Notes: a model not told the origin generated them from the letters alone. A stretch of DNA of 64,000 nt from Paracoccus sp. MBLB3053 (GCF_031822435.1 NZ_JAVQLW010000001.1:1247501-1311500); one strand, 5' to 3'. Numbered from the stretch's first letter, positions 22,519 through 31,331 are shown. Translations and numbers: made by a program.

Positions 22519-22526
22519 GGTTCCCC

Positions 22527-24329
22527 ATGGCTGCTTACAAATACGAAACGCACGAATATGACGTGGTTGTCGTGGGCGCCGGCGGGGCCGGTCTGCGCGC
22601 GACGCTGGGCATGGCCGAACAGGGCCTGCGCACGGCCTGCGTGACCAAGGTCTTCCCGACCCGCTCGCATACCGTTGCTGCGCAGGGCGGTATTGCCGCC
22701 TCGCTCTCGAACATGGGCCCGGATAGCTGGCAATGGCACATGTACGACACCGTCAAGGGGTCGGACTGGCTGGGCGACACCGACGCGATGGAATACCTCG
22801 CGCGCGAGGCCCCCAAGGCGGTCTACGAGCTTGAACATTACGGCGTGCCCTTCTCGCGCACCGAAGAGGGCAAGATCTACCAGCGTCCCTTCGGCGGCCA
22901 CACGACCGAATTCGGCGAAGGCCCGCCGGTGCAGCGCACCTGCGCCGCCGCCGACCGCACCGGCCACGCCATCCTGCACACGCTCTACGGGCGTTCGCTG
23001 AAGGAGAAGGCCGAGTTCTTCATCGAATATTTCGCGCTCGACCTGATCGTGACCGACGGCAAATGCACCGGCGTCGTCTGCTGGAAGCTCGATGACGGCA
23101 CGATCCACGTCTTCAACGCCAAGATGGTCGTGCTGGCCACCGGCGGCTACGGGCGCGCCTATTTCTCGGCGACCTCGGCCCATACCTGCACCGGCGACGG
23201 CGGCGGCATGGTGGCCCGCGCGGGCCTGCCGCTGCAGGACATGGAATTCGTGCAGTTCCACCCGACCGGCATCTATGGCTCGGGCTGCCTGATCACCGAG
23301 GGTGCCCGCGGCGAAGGCGGCTACCTGACCAACTCGGAAGGCGAGCGTTTCATGGAACGCTATGCCCCGACCTACAAGGATCTTGCCTCGCGCGACGTCG
23401 TCTCGCGCTGCATGACCATGGAGATCCGCGAAGGCCGCGGCGTGGGCCCGGAAAAGGACCACATCTTCCTCAACCTGATGCACCTGCCGCCGGAAACCCT
23501 GGCCGAGCGCCTGCCGGGCATCTCGGAATCGGCCCGCATCTTCGCCGGCGTCGATGTCACCCGCGAGCCGATCCCGGTCATTCCGACGGTCCATTACAAC
23601 ATGGGCGGCATTCCGACCAACTACTGGGGCGAGGTGCTGAACCCGACCGAGGACCAGCCGGACGCCGTCTTCCCGGGCCTGATGGCCGTGGGCGAAGCGG
23701 GCTGCGCTTCGGTGCACGGGGCGAACCGCCTCGGTTCCAACTCGCTGATCGACCTCGTGGTCTTTGGCCGCGCCGCAGCCATCCGCGCGGGAGAGGTCGT
23801 CGATCGCAACGCGGCGATCCCCACGACCAACGCCCAGGCCGTCGACCAGATCATGGACCGCTTCGATCGCATCCGGAACGCGAACGGATCGGTTTCGACC
23901 GCCGATCTGCGCCTTGAGATGCAGAAGACCATGCAGGCCGACGCCGCCGTCTTCCGCACCGACAAGACGCTGGCCGAAGGCGTCGAGAAGATGAAGGTCA
24001 TCGCAGCCAAGCTGAATGACCTGAAGGTGACCGACCGGAGCCTGGTCTGGAACAGCGACCTGATGGAGACGCTGGAGCTGACGAACCTCATGCCGAATGC
24101 CTTGGCGACGATCGTTGGGGCCGAGGCGCGCAAGGAAAGCCGGGGGGCCCACGCGCATGAAGACTGGCCCGAGCGGGATGACGCCACATGGCGGAAGCAC
24201 TCGCTTGCATGGATCGAAGGCAACGATGTTAAACTGGCTTACCGGCCCGTCCACCTCGAGCCTTTGACCACGCAAGATGAGGGCGGGATCGATTTGAAGA
24301 AAATCGCACCCAAAGCGAGGGTTTATTGA
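22527..24329 (+). CDS. sdhA: Succinate dehydrogenase flavoprotein subunit
   Basis: 600 residues from the ATG at 22527 (GAGG upstream). FAD-binding [19 protein letters not shown]; the covalent FAD histidine is H48 in [10 protein letters not shown]. The substrate loop is [20 protein letters not shown], and active-site arginine and histidine lie in [13 protein letters not shown] and [18 protein letters not shown]. Known reaction: succinate to fumarate, passing electrons to SdhB. It overlaps the next lipoprotein gene by one base (TGATG). Confidence 0.97.
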   Translation: MAAYKYETHEYDVVVVGAGGAGLRATLGMAEQGLRTACVTKVFPTRSHTVAAQGGIAASLSNMGPDSWQWHMYDTVKGSDWLGDTDAMEYLAREAPKAVYELEHYGVPFSRTEEGKIYQRPFGGHTTEFGEGPPVQRTCAAADRTGHAILHTLYGRSLKEKAEFFIEYFALDLIVTDGKCTGVVCWKLDDGTIHVFNAKMVVLATGGYGRAYFSATSAHTCTGDGGGMVARAGLPLQDMEFVQFHPTGIYGSGCLITEGARGEGGYLTNSEGERFMERYAPTYKDLASRDVVSRCMTMEIREGRGVGPEKDHIFLNLMHLPPETLAERLPGISESARIFAGVDVTREPIPVIPTVHYNMGGIPTNYWGEVLNPTEDQPDAVFPGLMAVGEAGCASVHGANRLGSNSLIDLVVFGRAAAIRAGEVVDRNAAIPTTNAQAVDQIMDRFDRIRNANGSVSTADLRLEMQKTMQADAAVFRTDKTLAEGVEKMKVIAAKLNDLKVTDRSLVWNSDLMETLELTNLMPNALATIVGAEARKESRGAHAHEDWPERDDATWRKHSLAWIEGNDVKLAYRPVHLEPLTTQDEGGIDLKKIAPKARVY

Positions 24330-24688
24330 TGCGTCTTCCCCTGATCCTGACCGTTGCCGCGTTGGCCCTTTCGGGCTGCGTGGTGCAAAATCCGGCTCCC
24401 GTGCCGGTCACGCCCACGGTCCCAACCGCGCCTGTGCCAAATCCCGATGCGGCGGTCCGGTCCTCGGCCCGTGTCGTCATCAACCGCGAGATGGCCAAGC
24501 GCCTGCCCGGTGCGAATGTCGCGCCCTATACCGATTGCGTGATGCAGAACGCGACGACGGCCGAACTGGCAAATATCGCGGATGCCGGCGATGCCGGCGC
24601 AAGCGGTTCGGTCGCTTCGATCGTCAGCCGCCCCACGACGACGCAATGCATCGCCGGGGCAGCGGCAGCAGCCAAGGGCGCAGCCTGA
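24329..24688 (+). CDS. Lipoprotein of unknown function between sdhA and sdhB
   Basis: 119 residues from the ATG at 24329, sharing a base with the sdhA stop. Lipoprotein signal LILTVAALALSGC (lipidated C17) then a Pro/Thr/Val-rich stretch. The mature part contains AKRLPGANVAPYTDC and a C-terminal TTTQCIAG, suggesting a disulfide. Two cysteines besides the lipidated one. No family recognised. Tight coupling to sdhA and to the next lipoprotein suggests translation together with the sdh genes. Confidence 0.75.
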   Translation: MRLPLILTVAALALSGCVVQNPAPVPVTPTVPTAPVPNPDAAVRSSARVVINREMAKRLPGANVAPYTDCVMQNATTAELANIADAGDAGASGSVASIVSRPTTTQCIAGAAAAAKGAA

Positions 24689-25002
24689 TGGCGCGGTGCG
24701 GCGCGCTGATGGTGCTGATCCCTCCGTTTCTGGGGATTGCCGGATGCGCGACCGCGCCTGTCTCGGTTCAAGAGGCCGAGATGACCTGCCTGCGTGACGC
24801 ACGTGACGCCGTCCGACCCCGGACCGAAATCGGTCTGGGCGTCGGCTCGGGCGGTTATCGCGGCGGCTATGTCGGGGTCGAACTGTCGTCGGACTACATC
24901 ATGGGCCGAAATCCCGCCGATGTGTTCGATGCCTGCGTCCGCCGCCGCTCGGGCCAAGCGCCCAATCGGCCGCTCAATGAACAACCGGGCTGGAGCGCGT
25001 GA
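24688..25002 (+). CDS. Second small lipoprotein between sdhA and sdhB
   Basis: 104 residues from the ATG at 24688, overlapping the preceding stop by one base (TGATG). Signal MARCGALMVLIPPFLGIAGC with lipobox IAGC. The mature part has EAEMTCLRDARDAVRPRTEI, a Gly-rich GVGSGGYRGGYVGVELSSDY, and DVFDACVRRRSGQAP, again with two cysteines. No family recognised; the Gly/Tyr-rich strand-like centre recalls small outer membrane lipoproteins. It ends 63 bases before sdhB. Confidence 0.72.
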   Translation: MARCGALMVLIPPFLGIAGCATAPVSVQEAEMTCLRDARDAVRPRTEIGLGVGSGGYRGGYVGVELSSDYIMGRNPADVFDACVRRRSGQAPNRPLNEQPGWSA

Positions 25003-25065
25003 TGTCGCATTCGGCCACGCTACAGCCTACCGCATGACGGCGGTCTGACCACCAGGAGTTACCCA

Positions 25066-25848
25066 ATGGTCCAACTTACCCTTCCCAAGAACAGCCGCAT
25101 GCGGGTCGGCAAGACCTGGCCGAAACCCGAAGGCGCCAAGAACGTTCGGCGCTTCAACATCTACCGCTGGGACCCGGATACCGGAGAAAACCCCCGGATC
25201 GATACCTATTTCGTCGATCTCGACAAATGCGGCCCGATGGTTCTGGACGCGCTCATCAAGATCAAGAACGAGATCGACCCGACGCTGACCTTCCGCCGCT
25301 CGTGCCGCGAGGGCATCTGTGGTTCCTGCGCGATGAACATCGACGGCGGCAATCGTCTGGCCTGCATCTTCGGCATCGACGAAGTCACCGGCAAGGATGT
25401 GAACATCTATCCGCTGCCGCACATGCCGGTGGTCAAGGACCTGATCCCCGACCTGACCCATTTCTACGCCCAGCATGCCTCGGTGAACCCTTACCTCATC
25501 ACCGAAACGCCGACTCCGGACAAGGAATGGCGCCAGTCGATCGAGGATCGAAAGAAGCTCGACGGCCTTTATGAATGCGTCATGTGCGCGTCGTGCTCGA
25601 CCTCGTGCCCGAGCTATTGGTGGAACGGTGACCGCTATCTTGGCCCGGCCGCCCTGCTTCACGCCTATCGCTGGATCATCGATTCGCGCGACGAGGCGAC
25701 CGGCGAGCGTCTGGATGCACTTGAAGATCCCTTCAAGCTTTACCGTTGCCACACCATCATGAACTGCACGAACACCTGCCCCAAGGGCCTGAACCCGGCA
25801 AAGGCAATCGCGTCGATCAAGCACATGATGGTCGATCGCATCGCCTGA
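25066..25848 (+). CDS. sdhB: Succinate dehydrogenase iron-sulfur subunit
   Basis: 260 residues. 2Fe-2S ligands in [20 protein letters not shown] and the following AC, 4Fe-4S ligands in [17 protein letters not shown], and 3Fe-4S ligands in [17 protein letters not shown]. Known: passes electrons from SdhA FAD to the membrane quinone site. Slightly longer than E. coli SdhB (238) because of the alphaproteobacterial N-terminal segment. A strong terminator follows. Confidence 0.97.
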   Translation: MVQLTLPKNSRMRVGKTWPKPEGAKNVRRFNIYRWDPDTGENPRIDTYFVDLDKCGPMVLDALIKIKNEIDPTLTFRRSCREGICGSCAMNIDGGNRLACIFGIDEVTGKDVNIYPLPHMPVVKDLIPDLTHFYAQHASVNPYLITETPTPDKEWRQSIEDRKKLDGLYECVMCASCSTSCPSYWWNGDRYLGPAALLHAYRWIIDSRDEATGERLDALEDPFKLYRCHTIMNCTNTCPKGLNPAKAIASIKHMMVDRIA

Positions 25849-25892
25849 TTTGCCCAGAGGTCATGGCCGGTATGCTGGCCAATTGACGTTTA

Positions 25893-25936
25893 CGCCGCGT
25901 CGCAGCACTGGTTTTTGCTGCTACGCGGCGTTATTT
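25893..25936 (+). terminator. Terminator after sdhB
   Basis: Stem CGCCGCGT (25893-25900)/ACGCGGCG (25923-25930) extended inside by GCAGCA (25902-25907)/TGCTGC (25916-25921), then TTATTT. It ends the sdh operon 45 bases after sdhB. Confidence 0.88.
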
Positions 25937-25979
25937 CTTCCGGCAGGGAGAGACAACGTTTCTGACCCGGAGTAGTCCG

Positions 25980-26144
25980 ATGAATGCCACCGAGCCCCTG
26001 CAGAACACCGCGAAAGTCGCCGTGCTGAACCGCGCCGCCGACAAGGCCGCTACCGAAGCGATGGCCGTCCTTGAACAGATGTATGGCTATTTCAGCTTCG
26101 CCCCGATGCCGCTGGAAAGCGCCGAGGACCGCCTCGCCGCCTGA
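25980..26144 (+). CDS. Small conserved-looking protein downstream of sdhB
   Basis: 54 residues: starts MNATEPLQNTAKVAVLNRA and ends EQMYGYFSFAPMPLESAED plus a short tail. Ala-rich amphipathic helix in the first half, aromatic Y-G-Y-F-S-F patch in the second. CGGAG lies nine bases before the ATG, and the gene is bracketed by its own upstream gap after the sdhB terminator and by a strong terminator behind it. This makes a real small gene likely. No family recognised and no function proposed. Confidence 0.7.
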   Translation: MNATEPLQNTAKVAVLNRAADKAATEAMAVLEQMYGYFSFAPMPLESAEDRLAA

Positions 26145-26171
26145 TTGCGGCGCTGATTTCGCAATGACGCA

Positions 26172-26200
26172 GCGCGGCCTTGGGCCGCGCTTTGTCTTTT
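26172..26200 (+). terminator. Terminator after the 54-residue gene
   Basis: Perfect 8-bp stem GCGCGGCC (26172-26179)/GGCCGCGC (26183-26190) with a three-base TTG loop, followed by TTTGTCTTTT. Confidence 0.88.
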
Positions 26201-26204
26201 GGTG

Positions 26205-26897
26205 TCAGAGTTCGACCGGCTTCAGTACGTCCAGTTCGATGACCTCGACCCCCGGCAACCCTTCCTTCAGGGCCGAAGCATCCTGTTCCAGCAGCGGGAA
26301 AGTCTTGTAGTGGCAGGGGATCACGGTCTTGAAGTCGAAATACTTCTTCGCCGCCCAGGCCGCGCGCTTCATGTCCATGGTGAAATGTCCCCCCGCGCAG
26401 AGGATGCCGATATCGGGCTGGTGATATTCACCCATCCACGCCATGTCGGCCATGATATCCGTATCGCCAGACACGTAGATCACATGGTCTTCGCCCGCGA
26501 TCATGTACCCGGATTCATGCCCGGCATAGATCGGCCCTTCATTCCCTTCGAAGGAGGATGAATGGCAGGCGTTCACCATGGTGACCTTTGCGCCCCCAAG
26601 GTCGACCGTCCCGCCCTTGTTGAAACCGATCCCCTCGATCCCCTGATGGGTTTGCCAGGTGCTGATCAGGTCGAAGATGCCCGCGACGGGGATCTTCAGT
26701 TCACGTGCAATCGAAAGCGTGTCCCCGGTGTGGTCTCCGTGGCCGTGGGTGATCAGAATATGGGTCGCGCCCCGGATCGCCTCGTCTCGGCTCTCGGAGG
26801 GGAAGAGGGGGTTTCCCGACAGCCAGGGATCGATCAGGATCACGGCGTCTTCGATTTCAAGGCGGAATCCGGAATGGCCAAGCCAGGTCAGTTTCAT
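26205..26897 (-). CDS. UPF0173 metal-dependent hydrolase
   Basis: 230 residues from the ATG at 26897; the long upstream extension of the frame is not used. Metallo-beta-lactamase fold: MKLTWLGHSGFRLEIED, ILIDPWLSGNP, ILITHGHGDHTGDT (HxHxDH zinc site), VNACHSSSF, YVSGDTDIMADM and VIPCHYKTFPLLEQD. The pattern matches the UPF0173 (YtkL) group. Known: binds two metals and hydrolyses unknown esters or nucleotides. It is divergent from gatC, 138 bases away. Confidence 0.9.
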   Translation of the reverse strand: MKLTWLGHSGFRLEIEDAVILIDPWLSGNPLFPSESRDEAIRGATHILITHGHGDHTGDTLSIARELKIPVAGIFDLISTWQTHQGIEGIGFNKGGTVDLGGAKVTMVNACHSSSFEGNEGPIYAGHESGYMIAGEDHVIYVSGDTDIMADMAWMGEYHQPDIGILCAGGHFTMDMKRAAWAAKKYFDFKTVIPCHYKTFPLLEQDASALKEGLPGVEVIELDVLKPVEL

Positions 26898-27035
26898 GCG
26901 GGAGGTTCCTTTGCTGCGGCGCTTGCATCCTGCCAAGATGGCTTGAGGCCGTAAAGTTCCATGCCGCTGGCGCTTGGCGGTGCTTGCCCCGCCCCTGCGC
27001 GGGCGGTAAACCCGCCGCAAGCGAAAGGAGCCCCC

Positions 27036-27323
27036 ATGTCGATCACACAGGACGAAGCCCGCAAGGTCGCGCATCTGGCGCGCATCGCGGTCGCTGATGC
27101 GGACCTGCCGGCCTTGGCGCAGGAGCTGAACGGCATCCTGCATTTCATGGAACAGCTGAACGAGGTCGATGTCGAGGGCGTCGAGCCGATGACGGGTGTC
27201 GAGCCGATGCGCCTGAAGCGGCGCGAAGATGTCGTCACCGACGGCGAACAGCAGGACCTTGTCCTGAAGAACGCGCCCGACGCGCGCGAGGGCTTCTTTG
27301 CCGTGCCGAAGGTGGTGGAATGA
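27036..27323 (+). CDS. gatC: Aspartyl/glutamyl-tRNA amidotransferase subunit C
   Basis: 95 residues from the ATG at 27036 with an AAAGGAG ribosome site. [37 protein letters not shown] and the C-terminal [11 protein letters not shown] are the family hallmarks. Known: stabilises GatA and GatB in the complex that converts Glu-tRNA(Gln) to Gln-tRNA(Gln), and Asp-tRNA(Asn) in some species. It overlaps gatA by 4 bases. gatB is not in the window. Confidence 0.96.
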   Translation: MSITQDEARKVAHLARIAVADADLPALAQELNGILHFMEQLNEVDVEGVEPMTGVEPMRLKRREDVVTDGEQQDLVLKNAPDAREGFFAVPKVVE

Positions 27324-28804
27324 GCGATCTGAACAAACTGACCATCGCCGGGGCCCGCGACGCGTTGGCCAAGGGTGAAACCACCGCCGTCGAACTGACC
27401 GAGGCCTGCCTTTCCGCAATCGAGGGCTCGGGCGCGCTGAACGCCTTTGTCCACAACACGCCCGACATGGCGCGCGAGATGGCCGCCGCCGCCGATGCCC
27501 GCATCAAGGCGGGCGATGCGACGCCGATGACCGGGATTCCGGTCGGCGTGAAGGATCTTTTCTGCGTCAAGGGTGTGCCCAGCCAGTCGGCAAGCCGCAT
27601 CCTTGAAGGCTTCCTGCCGCAATATGAATCCACCGTGACCCAGAACCTCTGGGATCAGGGCGCTGTCATGTTGGGCAAGCTGAACCAGGATGAGTTCGGC
27701 ATGGGTTCCTCGACCGAGAACAGCACCTATGGCGCGACGGTCAACCCGTGGAAACTGGGTGATGGCGTCGAGCGCACCGCCGGGGGTTCCTCGGGCGGTT
27801 CGGCTGCCGCTGTTGCCGCCGATCTGTGCCTGGCCGCGACCGCGACCGATACTGGCGGATCGATCCGTCAGCCCGCCGCCTTTACCGGCACGGTCGGCCT
27901 GCGCCCGACCTATGGCCGGGTCAGCCGCTGGGGCGTGATCGCCTATGCCTCGTCGCTTGACCAGGCCGGGCCGATCACCAAGACGGTGCGCGACGCGGCG
28001 ATCATGCTGGGCGCGATGGCCTCGGTCGACCCGAGGGATTCGACCAGTGCCGAACGTCCGGTGCCGGACTATGAAGCTGCGCTGACCGGCGATATCCGCG
28101 GCAAGAAGATCGGCATTCCCAAGGAATACCGCATCGAGGGCCTGTCCGACGAGATCGATGGCCTGTGGCAGAAGACTGCCGAAATGCTGAAGGATGCCGG
28201 CGCCGAGATCGTGGATATCAGCCTGCCGCATGCCAAATACGCCTTGCCGGCCTATTACGTCATTGCCCCGGCCGAGGCGTCATCGAACCTCGCCCGCTAT
28301 GATGGCGTGCGCTTCGGGCGCCGCGCCAAGCTGGCTGCAGGAGACGGCATCGTCGAGATGTACGAGAAGACCCGCGCCGAGGGTTTCGGCCCCGAGGTGA
28401 AGCGTCGCGTCATGATCGGCACCTACGTCCTGTCGGCAGGGTTCTACGACGCCTATTACAACCGTGCCCGCAAGGTCCGCGCCTTGATCAAACGCGATTT
28501 CGACCATGCCTATGCGGCGGGGATCGACGCCATTCTTGCGCCCACCACCCCCAGCGCGGCCTTTGGTCTTGGCAGCGCGAACAAGGGCAACCCGGTCGAG
28601 ATGTACTTGAACGACGTCTTCACCGTAACGCTGAACCTTGCCGGCTTGCCGGGGATTTCGGTCCCGGTTGGCCTCGACAAGCAGGGATTGCCGCTCGGAA
28701 TGCAACTCATCGGACGCCCTTGGGACGAGGGTGGGCTGTTGAACCTTGCACAAGCCCTCGAATCTGCGGCAGGATTTACCGCGAAACCGGCGCGCTGGTG
28801 GTAA
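27320..28804 (+). CDS. gatA: Aspartyl/glutamyl-tRNA amidotransferase subunit A
   Basis: 494 residues. Amidase-signature enzyme with the Lys-Ser-Ser triad: catalytic lysine in PVGVKDLFC, serines in [13 protein letters not shown] and [13 protein letters not shown]. Further signs: [21 protein letters not shown] loop and [12 protein letters not shown]. Known reaction: releases ammonia from glutamine for transamidation of misacylated tRNA. Translationally coupled to gatC. Normal length. Confidence 0.96.
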   Translation: MSDLNKLTIAGARDALAKGETTAVELTEACLSAIEGSGALNAFVHNTPDMAREMAAAADARIKAGDATPMTGIPVGVKDLFCVKGVPSQSASRILEGFLPQYESTVTQNLWDQGAVMLGKLNQDEFGMGSSTENSTYGATVNPWKLGDGVERTAGGSSGGSAAAVAADLCLAATATDTGGSIRQPAAFTGTVGLRPTYGRVSRWGVIAYASSLDQAGPITKTVRDAAIMLGAMASVDPRDSTSAERPVPDYEAALTGDIRGKKIGIPKEYRIEGLSDEIDGLWQKTAEMLKDAGAEIVDISLPHAKYALPAYYVIAPAEASSNLARYDGVRFGRRAKLAAGDGIVEMYEKTRAEGFGPEVKRRVMIGTYVLSAGFYDAYYNRARKVRALIKRDFDHAYAAGIDAILAPTTPSAAFGLGSANKGNPVEMYLNDVFTVTLNLAGLPGISVPVGLDKQGLPLGMQLIGRPWDEGGLLNLAQALESAAGFTAKPARWW

Positions 28805-28830
28805 GCAGCCGCTGAGCGGAGGTGCATGTG

Positions 28831-29412
28831 ATGCAAAAACTCGTGATGCTGGCGATTCTGGGCCCGGTTCTGGCCTTGGCCGGATGCAATGAAAACTCGG
28901 GCTGGAACCCGAATTACAGCGCAATCCGGAACGGGTCTGGCTATGCCACCTATCTGCAGCAGCGCGAGGTCGCGCTGATGGGGCAGGGCGCCGTCCCGCA
29001 GGCGATCCCGGTGCAACTGCCGGCGAATGCGCCTTCGGTTCTGGATATCGGCGCGACGCCCACCTCGACCACGCCGGCCAAGGTTGTCGTGGCCGACACC
29101 ACGAGGGCGACGACGACAATGACGGGAGCGCCGGTCACGACCACCGGCCCCTATGCGGGCACGACTCCGGTTCTCGTCAGCTATGCCTATCAGGAAAAGC
29201 AGGACCCGGGCACCTCGATCTACAAGCGGACCGGTGGTTCGGTGGCTGCCGCAGCCCGGATCTGCAGTTCCTATGCGTCGGCAGAGGCTGCGCAACGAGG
29301 CTTCATCGCGCGGGGCGGACCGGCGCTTGATCCGCGCGGCATGGACCCCGACGGGGACGGTTTTGTCTGTGGTTGGGACCCGCGTCCGGTTCGGCAGTCG
29401 AACGGACTTTGA
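28831..29412 (+). CDS. Lipoprotein with C-terminal excalibur-type calcium-binding motif
   Basis: 193 residues from ATG at 28831; GGAGG lies eight bases upstream, whereas the two GTG codons before it are too near. Signal LAILGPVLALAGC (lipidated C19). A central region is rich in Thr, Ala and Pro (a likely flexible linker). The C-terminal part has YKRTGGSVAAAARICSSYAS and ends DPRGMDPDGDGFVCGWDP, the D-x-D-x-D-G-x-x-C signature of excalibur-like domains. Known: such motifs resemble EF-hand calcium loops; the role is uncharacterised. The end overlaps the amidase start. Confidence 0.75.
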   Translation: MQKLVMLAILGPVLALAGCNENSGWNPNYSAIRNGSGYATYLQQREVALMGQGAVPQAIPVQLPANAPSVLDIGATPTSTTPAKVVVADTTRATTTMTGAPVTTTGPYAGTTPVLVSYAYQEKQDPGTSIYKRTGGSVAAAARICSSYASAEAAQRGFIARGGPALDPRGMDPDGDGFVCGWDPRPVRQSNGL

Positions 29413-30038
29413 GCCCGTCCCCCAATCACGGCGACAGGCGCGGGCAGCGGCCCGAGCTGATCGTCCTGCATTATACCGGCATGGCCGACGGCCCCTCCGC
29501 ACGGGCACGGCTTTGCGACCCCCTGGCCGAAGTCAGTGCGCATTGGCTTGTCCATGAATGCGGCAAGGTTGAACCGTTGGTGCCCGAGGATCGCCGCGCC
29601 TGGCATGCTGGTGTCGGCAGCTGGCAAGGCCGGGACGACGTGAATTCGCGTTCTATCGGGATCGAGTTGGTCAATCCGGGCGACAGACCCTTTCCCGAAC
29701 CGCAGATGGCCGGGCTGGAGGCTCTTTTGCGCCAGTCCATGGCGCGCTGGAACATCCCGGCTGAAGCTGTCATCGCGCATTCCGACCTGGCGCCGGATCG
29801 GAAGGTCGATCCCGGACCGCGCTTCGACTGGTGCAGGCTTGCGAGGCAAGGGCTGGCGATCTGGCCCGATCAGTCGGGGGACGATCTGCCGCTCGGCGCA
29901 AGTCTGGCTCGATTGGGATATCCTGAAAGTCCCGCCCGGCTTTCTGCCTTTCGCCTGCGCTTCCGCCCCTGGGCAAGCGGCGGGGAAGATGAACAGGACC
30001 GAAGGATTGCGGCCGCACTGGCCTACAGGCGCTTGTAG
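29409..30038 (+). CDS. N-acetylmuramoyl-L-alanine amidase (AmpD-like)
   Basis: 209 residues if started at the TTG at 29409 that overlaps the preceding stop (TTGA); no in-frame ATG lies before the domain. Amidase_2 signs: LIVLHYTGMADG (zinc His), VSAHWLVHECG, AWHAGVGSW, SIGIELVNPG, VIAHSDLAPDRKVDPGPRFDW (zinc His and Asp). Known: AmpD-type enzymes cleave the MurNAc-L-Ala bond, in the cytoplasm during recycling. No signal peptide is present in this model, which favours cytoplasmic recycling. The end overlaps rlmJ on the other strand by 16 bases. Confidence 0.85.
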   Translation: MSPSPNHGDRRGQRPELIVLHYTGMADGPSARARLCDPLAEVSAHWLVHECGKVEPLVPEDRRAWHAGVGSWQGRDDVNSRSIGIELVNPGDRPFPEPQMAGLEALLRQSMARWNIPAEAVIAHSDLAPDRKVDPGPRFDWCRLARQGLAIWPDQSGDDLPLGASLARLGYPESPARLSAFRLRFRPWASGGEDEQDRRIAAALAYRRL

Positions 30039-30799
30039 ATTGCCTCGAGCCTGCGGGCCTCGTCCTCAAGGCCGTAAGGCGGGTTGAGAACGAACATCCC
30101 CGATCCGATCATGCCGTGGCCGGGACGCGCGGGCGGAAAGCGGACCTCTGAAATCAGCGCGTCGGGGTGGTTCTTGCGGAGGGCCTCGACCATCGGGGCC
30201 TGCCGGCTATCGGTCAGGATCGGATACCAGAGGGCGATCACCCCCACGTTCCACTTTCGTGCGAGCTTGGAAACCTGGCGCGGCACGATCTCGTATTCCG
30301 TTTTTACCTCGTAGCTGGGATCGATCAGCATAAGACCGCGTCGGGGCGTCGGCGGGCAGACGGCATGCGCCATGGCGAAGCCGTCCTGCTGATGCAGATG
30401 GGCGAAGCGCGTGACGCTTGCCAATGCCTCATGTTCGGCCGGATGGAGTTCTGCGAGATGCGCGTTGTCTTCCGGGCGCAGGAAGTATCGCGCGAACAGG
30501 GGTGAGCCCGGATAGGCATCCGGCCCATGCGCGCCCCTGATCGAATCCAGGGCCTCGCGCAGCGGATGGCCATCGGGAAGCCATTCCTCGGATAGGGCGC
30601 GGGTGATTCCGGCTGCCGCCTCGCCGGTTTTTTCGGATTCGGGGCCCGATAGGTCATAGAGCCCCCGCCCGGCATGCGTCTCGAGATAGCTCAAGGGCTT
30701 GGGCTTGGCTGTCAGGTAGTCAAGCATCCAGGCGAGAAGCGCGTGCTTCTGCAGGTCTGCAAGATTCCCGGCGTGATAGGCGTGCTGATAGGACAACAT
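30023..30799 (-). CDS. rlmJ: 23S rRNA (adenine(2030)-N6)-methyltransferase
   Basis: 258 residues from the ATG at 30799 (MLSYQHAYHAGNLADLQKHA, the RlmJ N-terminal hallmark). The frame continues upstream into the hairpin array but that is repeat sequence. SAM-binding YLETHAGRGLYDLSG; the catalytic motif reads LIDPSYEVKTEYE where E. coli has DPPYE, so the second P is S here. Known: methylates A2030 of 23S rRNA. No good ribosome site precedes it. It lies 27 bases beyond the U-tract of the cuckoo sRNA array and has little room for its own promoter. Confidence 0.88.
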   Translation of the reverse strand: MLSYQHAYHAGNLADLQKHALLAWMLDYLTAKPKPLSYLETHAGRGLYDLSGPESEKTGEAAAGITRALSEEWLPDGHPLREALDSIRGAHGPDAYPGSPLFARYFLRPEDNAHLAELHPAEHEALASVTRFAHLHQQDGFAMAHAVCPPTPRRGLMLIDPSYEVKTEYEIVPRQVSKLARKWNVGVIALWYPILTDSRQAPMVEALRKNHPDALISEVRFPPARPGHGMIGSGMFVLNPPYGLEDEARRLEAIYKRL

Positions 30800-30825
30800 G
30801 CCTAGGGCAATAGCTTCGATATGCG

Positions 30826-30871
30826 GAAATGAAAAGCGGCGGTGCCCAGGGAGGAGGAGGGGCACCGCCGC
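30826..30871 (-). terminator. Terminator of the cuckoo sRNA array
   Basis: Last hairpin of the array in transcription order: perfect 12-bp stem GCGGCGGTGCCC (30836-30847)/GGGCACCGCCGC (30860-30871) around the standard 12-base loop. It is followed on the minus strand by TTTTCATTTC. This U-run is found after no other hairpin of the array and fixes the transcribed strand as minus. Confidence 0.75.
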
Positions 30872-30905
30872 GTAACGCTGGCCCAGGGAGGAGGAGGGGC
30901 CGCGT
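30836..30905 (-). ncRNA. Cuckoo sRNA unit 7 (terminal)
   Basis: Short hairpin: GGCCC (30880-30884)/GGGCC (30897-30901) extended by ACGC (30875-30878)/GCGT (30902-30905) past one bulged base. Long hairpin: perfect 12 bp at 30836-30871, followed by a U-tract; it doubles as the terminator of the whole array. Confidence 0.78.
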
Positions 30906-30912
30906 ATGGGGT

Positions 30913-30979
30913 GCGGCAATGGCAGGGAGGAGGAGGCCATCACCGCGAGCTGACGACCCAGGGAGGAGGAGGGGCCATC
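30913..30979 (-). ncRNA. Cuckoo sRNA unit 6 (most diverged)
   Basis: Short hairpin: GACGACCC (30952-30959) against GGGCCATC (30972-30979), eight pairs of which two are G-U wobbles on the minus-strand RNA. Long hairpin: ATGGC (30919-30923)/GCCAT (30936-30940) plus GCGG (30913-30916)/CCGC (30943-30946) with a two-base internal loop. The gap to unit 5 is the widest in the array (27 bases). Confidence 0.7.
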
Positions 30980-31006
30980 GCATTCCGTGTTCCGATCCGT
31001 GGTTGT

Positions 31007-31076
31007 GGCGGCACCCTCAGGGAGGAGGAGGAGGGTGCCGCCTGAACCGGGAAGCCCAGGGAGGAGGAGGGGCTTC
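31007..31076 (-). ncRNA. Cuckoo sRNA unit 5
   Basis: Short hairpin: perfect 7 bp GAAGCCC (31051-31057)/GGGCTTC (31070-31076). Long hairpin: perfect 12 bp GGCGGCACCCTC (31007-31018)/GAGGGTGCCGCC (31031-31042). Both loops are the standard 12 bases. Confidence 0.8.
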
Positions 31077-31087
31077 TCCGTATCGGT

Positions 31088-31160
31088 GGCGGCGTCCCCA
31101 GGGAGGAGGAGGGGGAGCCGCCTTTACCGCCAAGCCCAGGGAGGAGGAGGGGCTTCGGCG
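31088..31160 (-). ncRNA. Cuckoo sRNA unit 4
   Basis: Short hairpin: AAGCCC (31132-31137)/GGGCTT (31150-31155), extended by CGCC (31128-31131)/GGCG (31157-31160) past one bulged base. Long hairpin: TCCCC (31095-31099)/GGGGA (31112-31116) and GGCGGC (31088-31093)/GCCGCC (31117-31122) with one bulged G. Confidence 0.78.
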
Positions 31161-31169
31161 TATTGGGTC

Positions 31170-31239
31170 GGCGGCACCCTCAGGGAGGAGGAGGAAGGTG
31201 CCGCCTGAACTGCGAAGCCCAGGGAGGAGGAGGGGCTTC
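31170..31239 (-). ncRNA. Cuckoo sRNA unit 3
   Basis: Short hairpin: perfect 7 bp GAAGCCC (31214-31220)/GGGCTTC (31233-31239). Long hairpin: 9 bp GGCGGCACC (31170-31178)/GGTGCCGCC (31197-31205) with a larger loop, because CTC at 31179-31181 faces GGAA instead of a matching GAG. This is the one long hairpin of the set with a damaged upper stem. Confidence 0.78.
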
Positions 31240-31251
31240 ACCGTATTGGTT

Positions 31252-31321
31252 GGCGGTGCTCCAGGGAGGAGGAGGGAGCACCGCCTGAACTGCGAAACCC
31301 CAGGGAGGAGGAGGGGGTTTC
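31252..31321 (-). ncRNA. Cuckoo sRNA unit 2
   Basis: Short hairpin: perfect 8 bp GAAACCCC (31294-31301)/GGGGTTTC (31314-31321). Long hairpin: perfect 11 bp GGCGGTGCTCC (31252-31262)/GGAGCACCGCC (31275-31285). Both loops are the standard 12 bases. The linker between the hairpins contains GTTCAGGCGG on the minus strand. Confidence 0.8.
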
Positions 31322-31331
31322 ACCGTATTAT

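Noticed and set aside
22473..24275. 600-residue open frame opposite sdhA
   Set aside because: Mirror of sdhA codon bias; no motif and it lies fully within the real gene.
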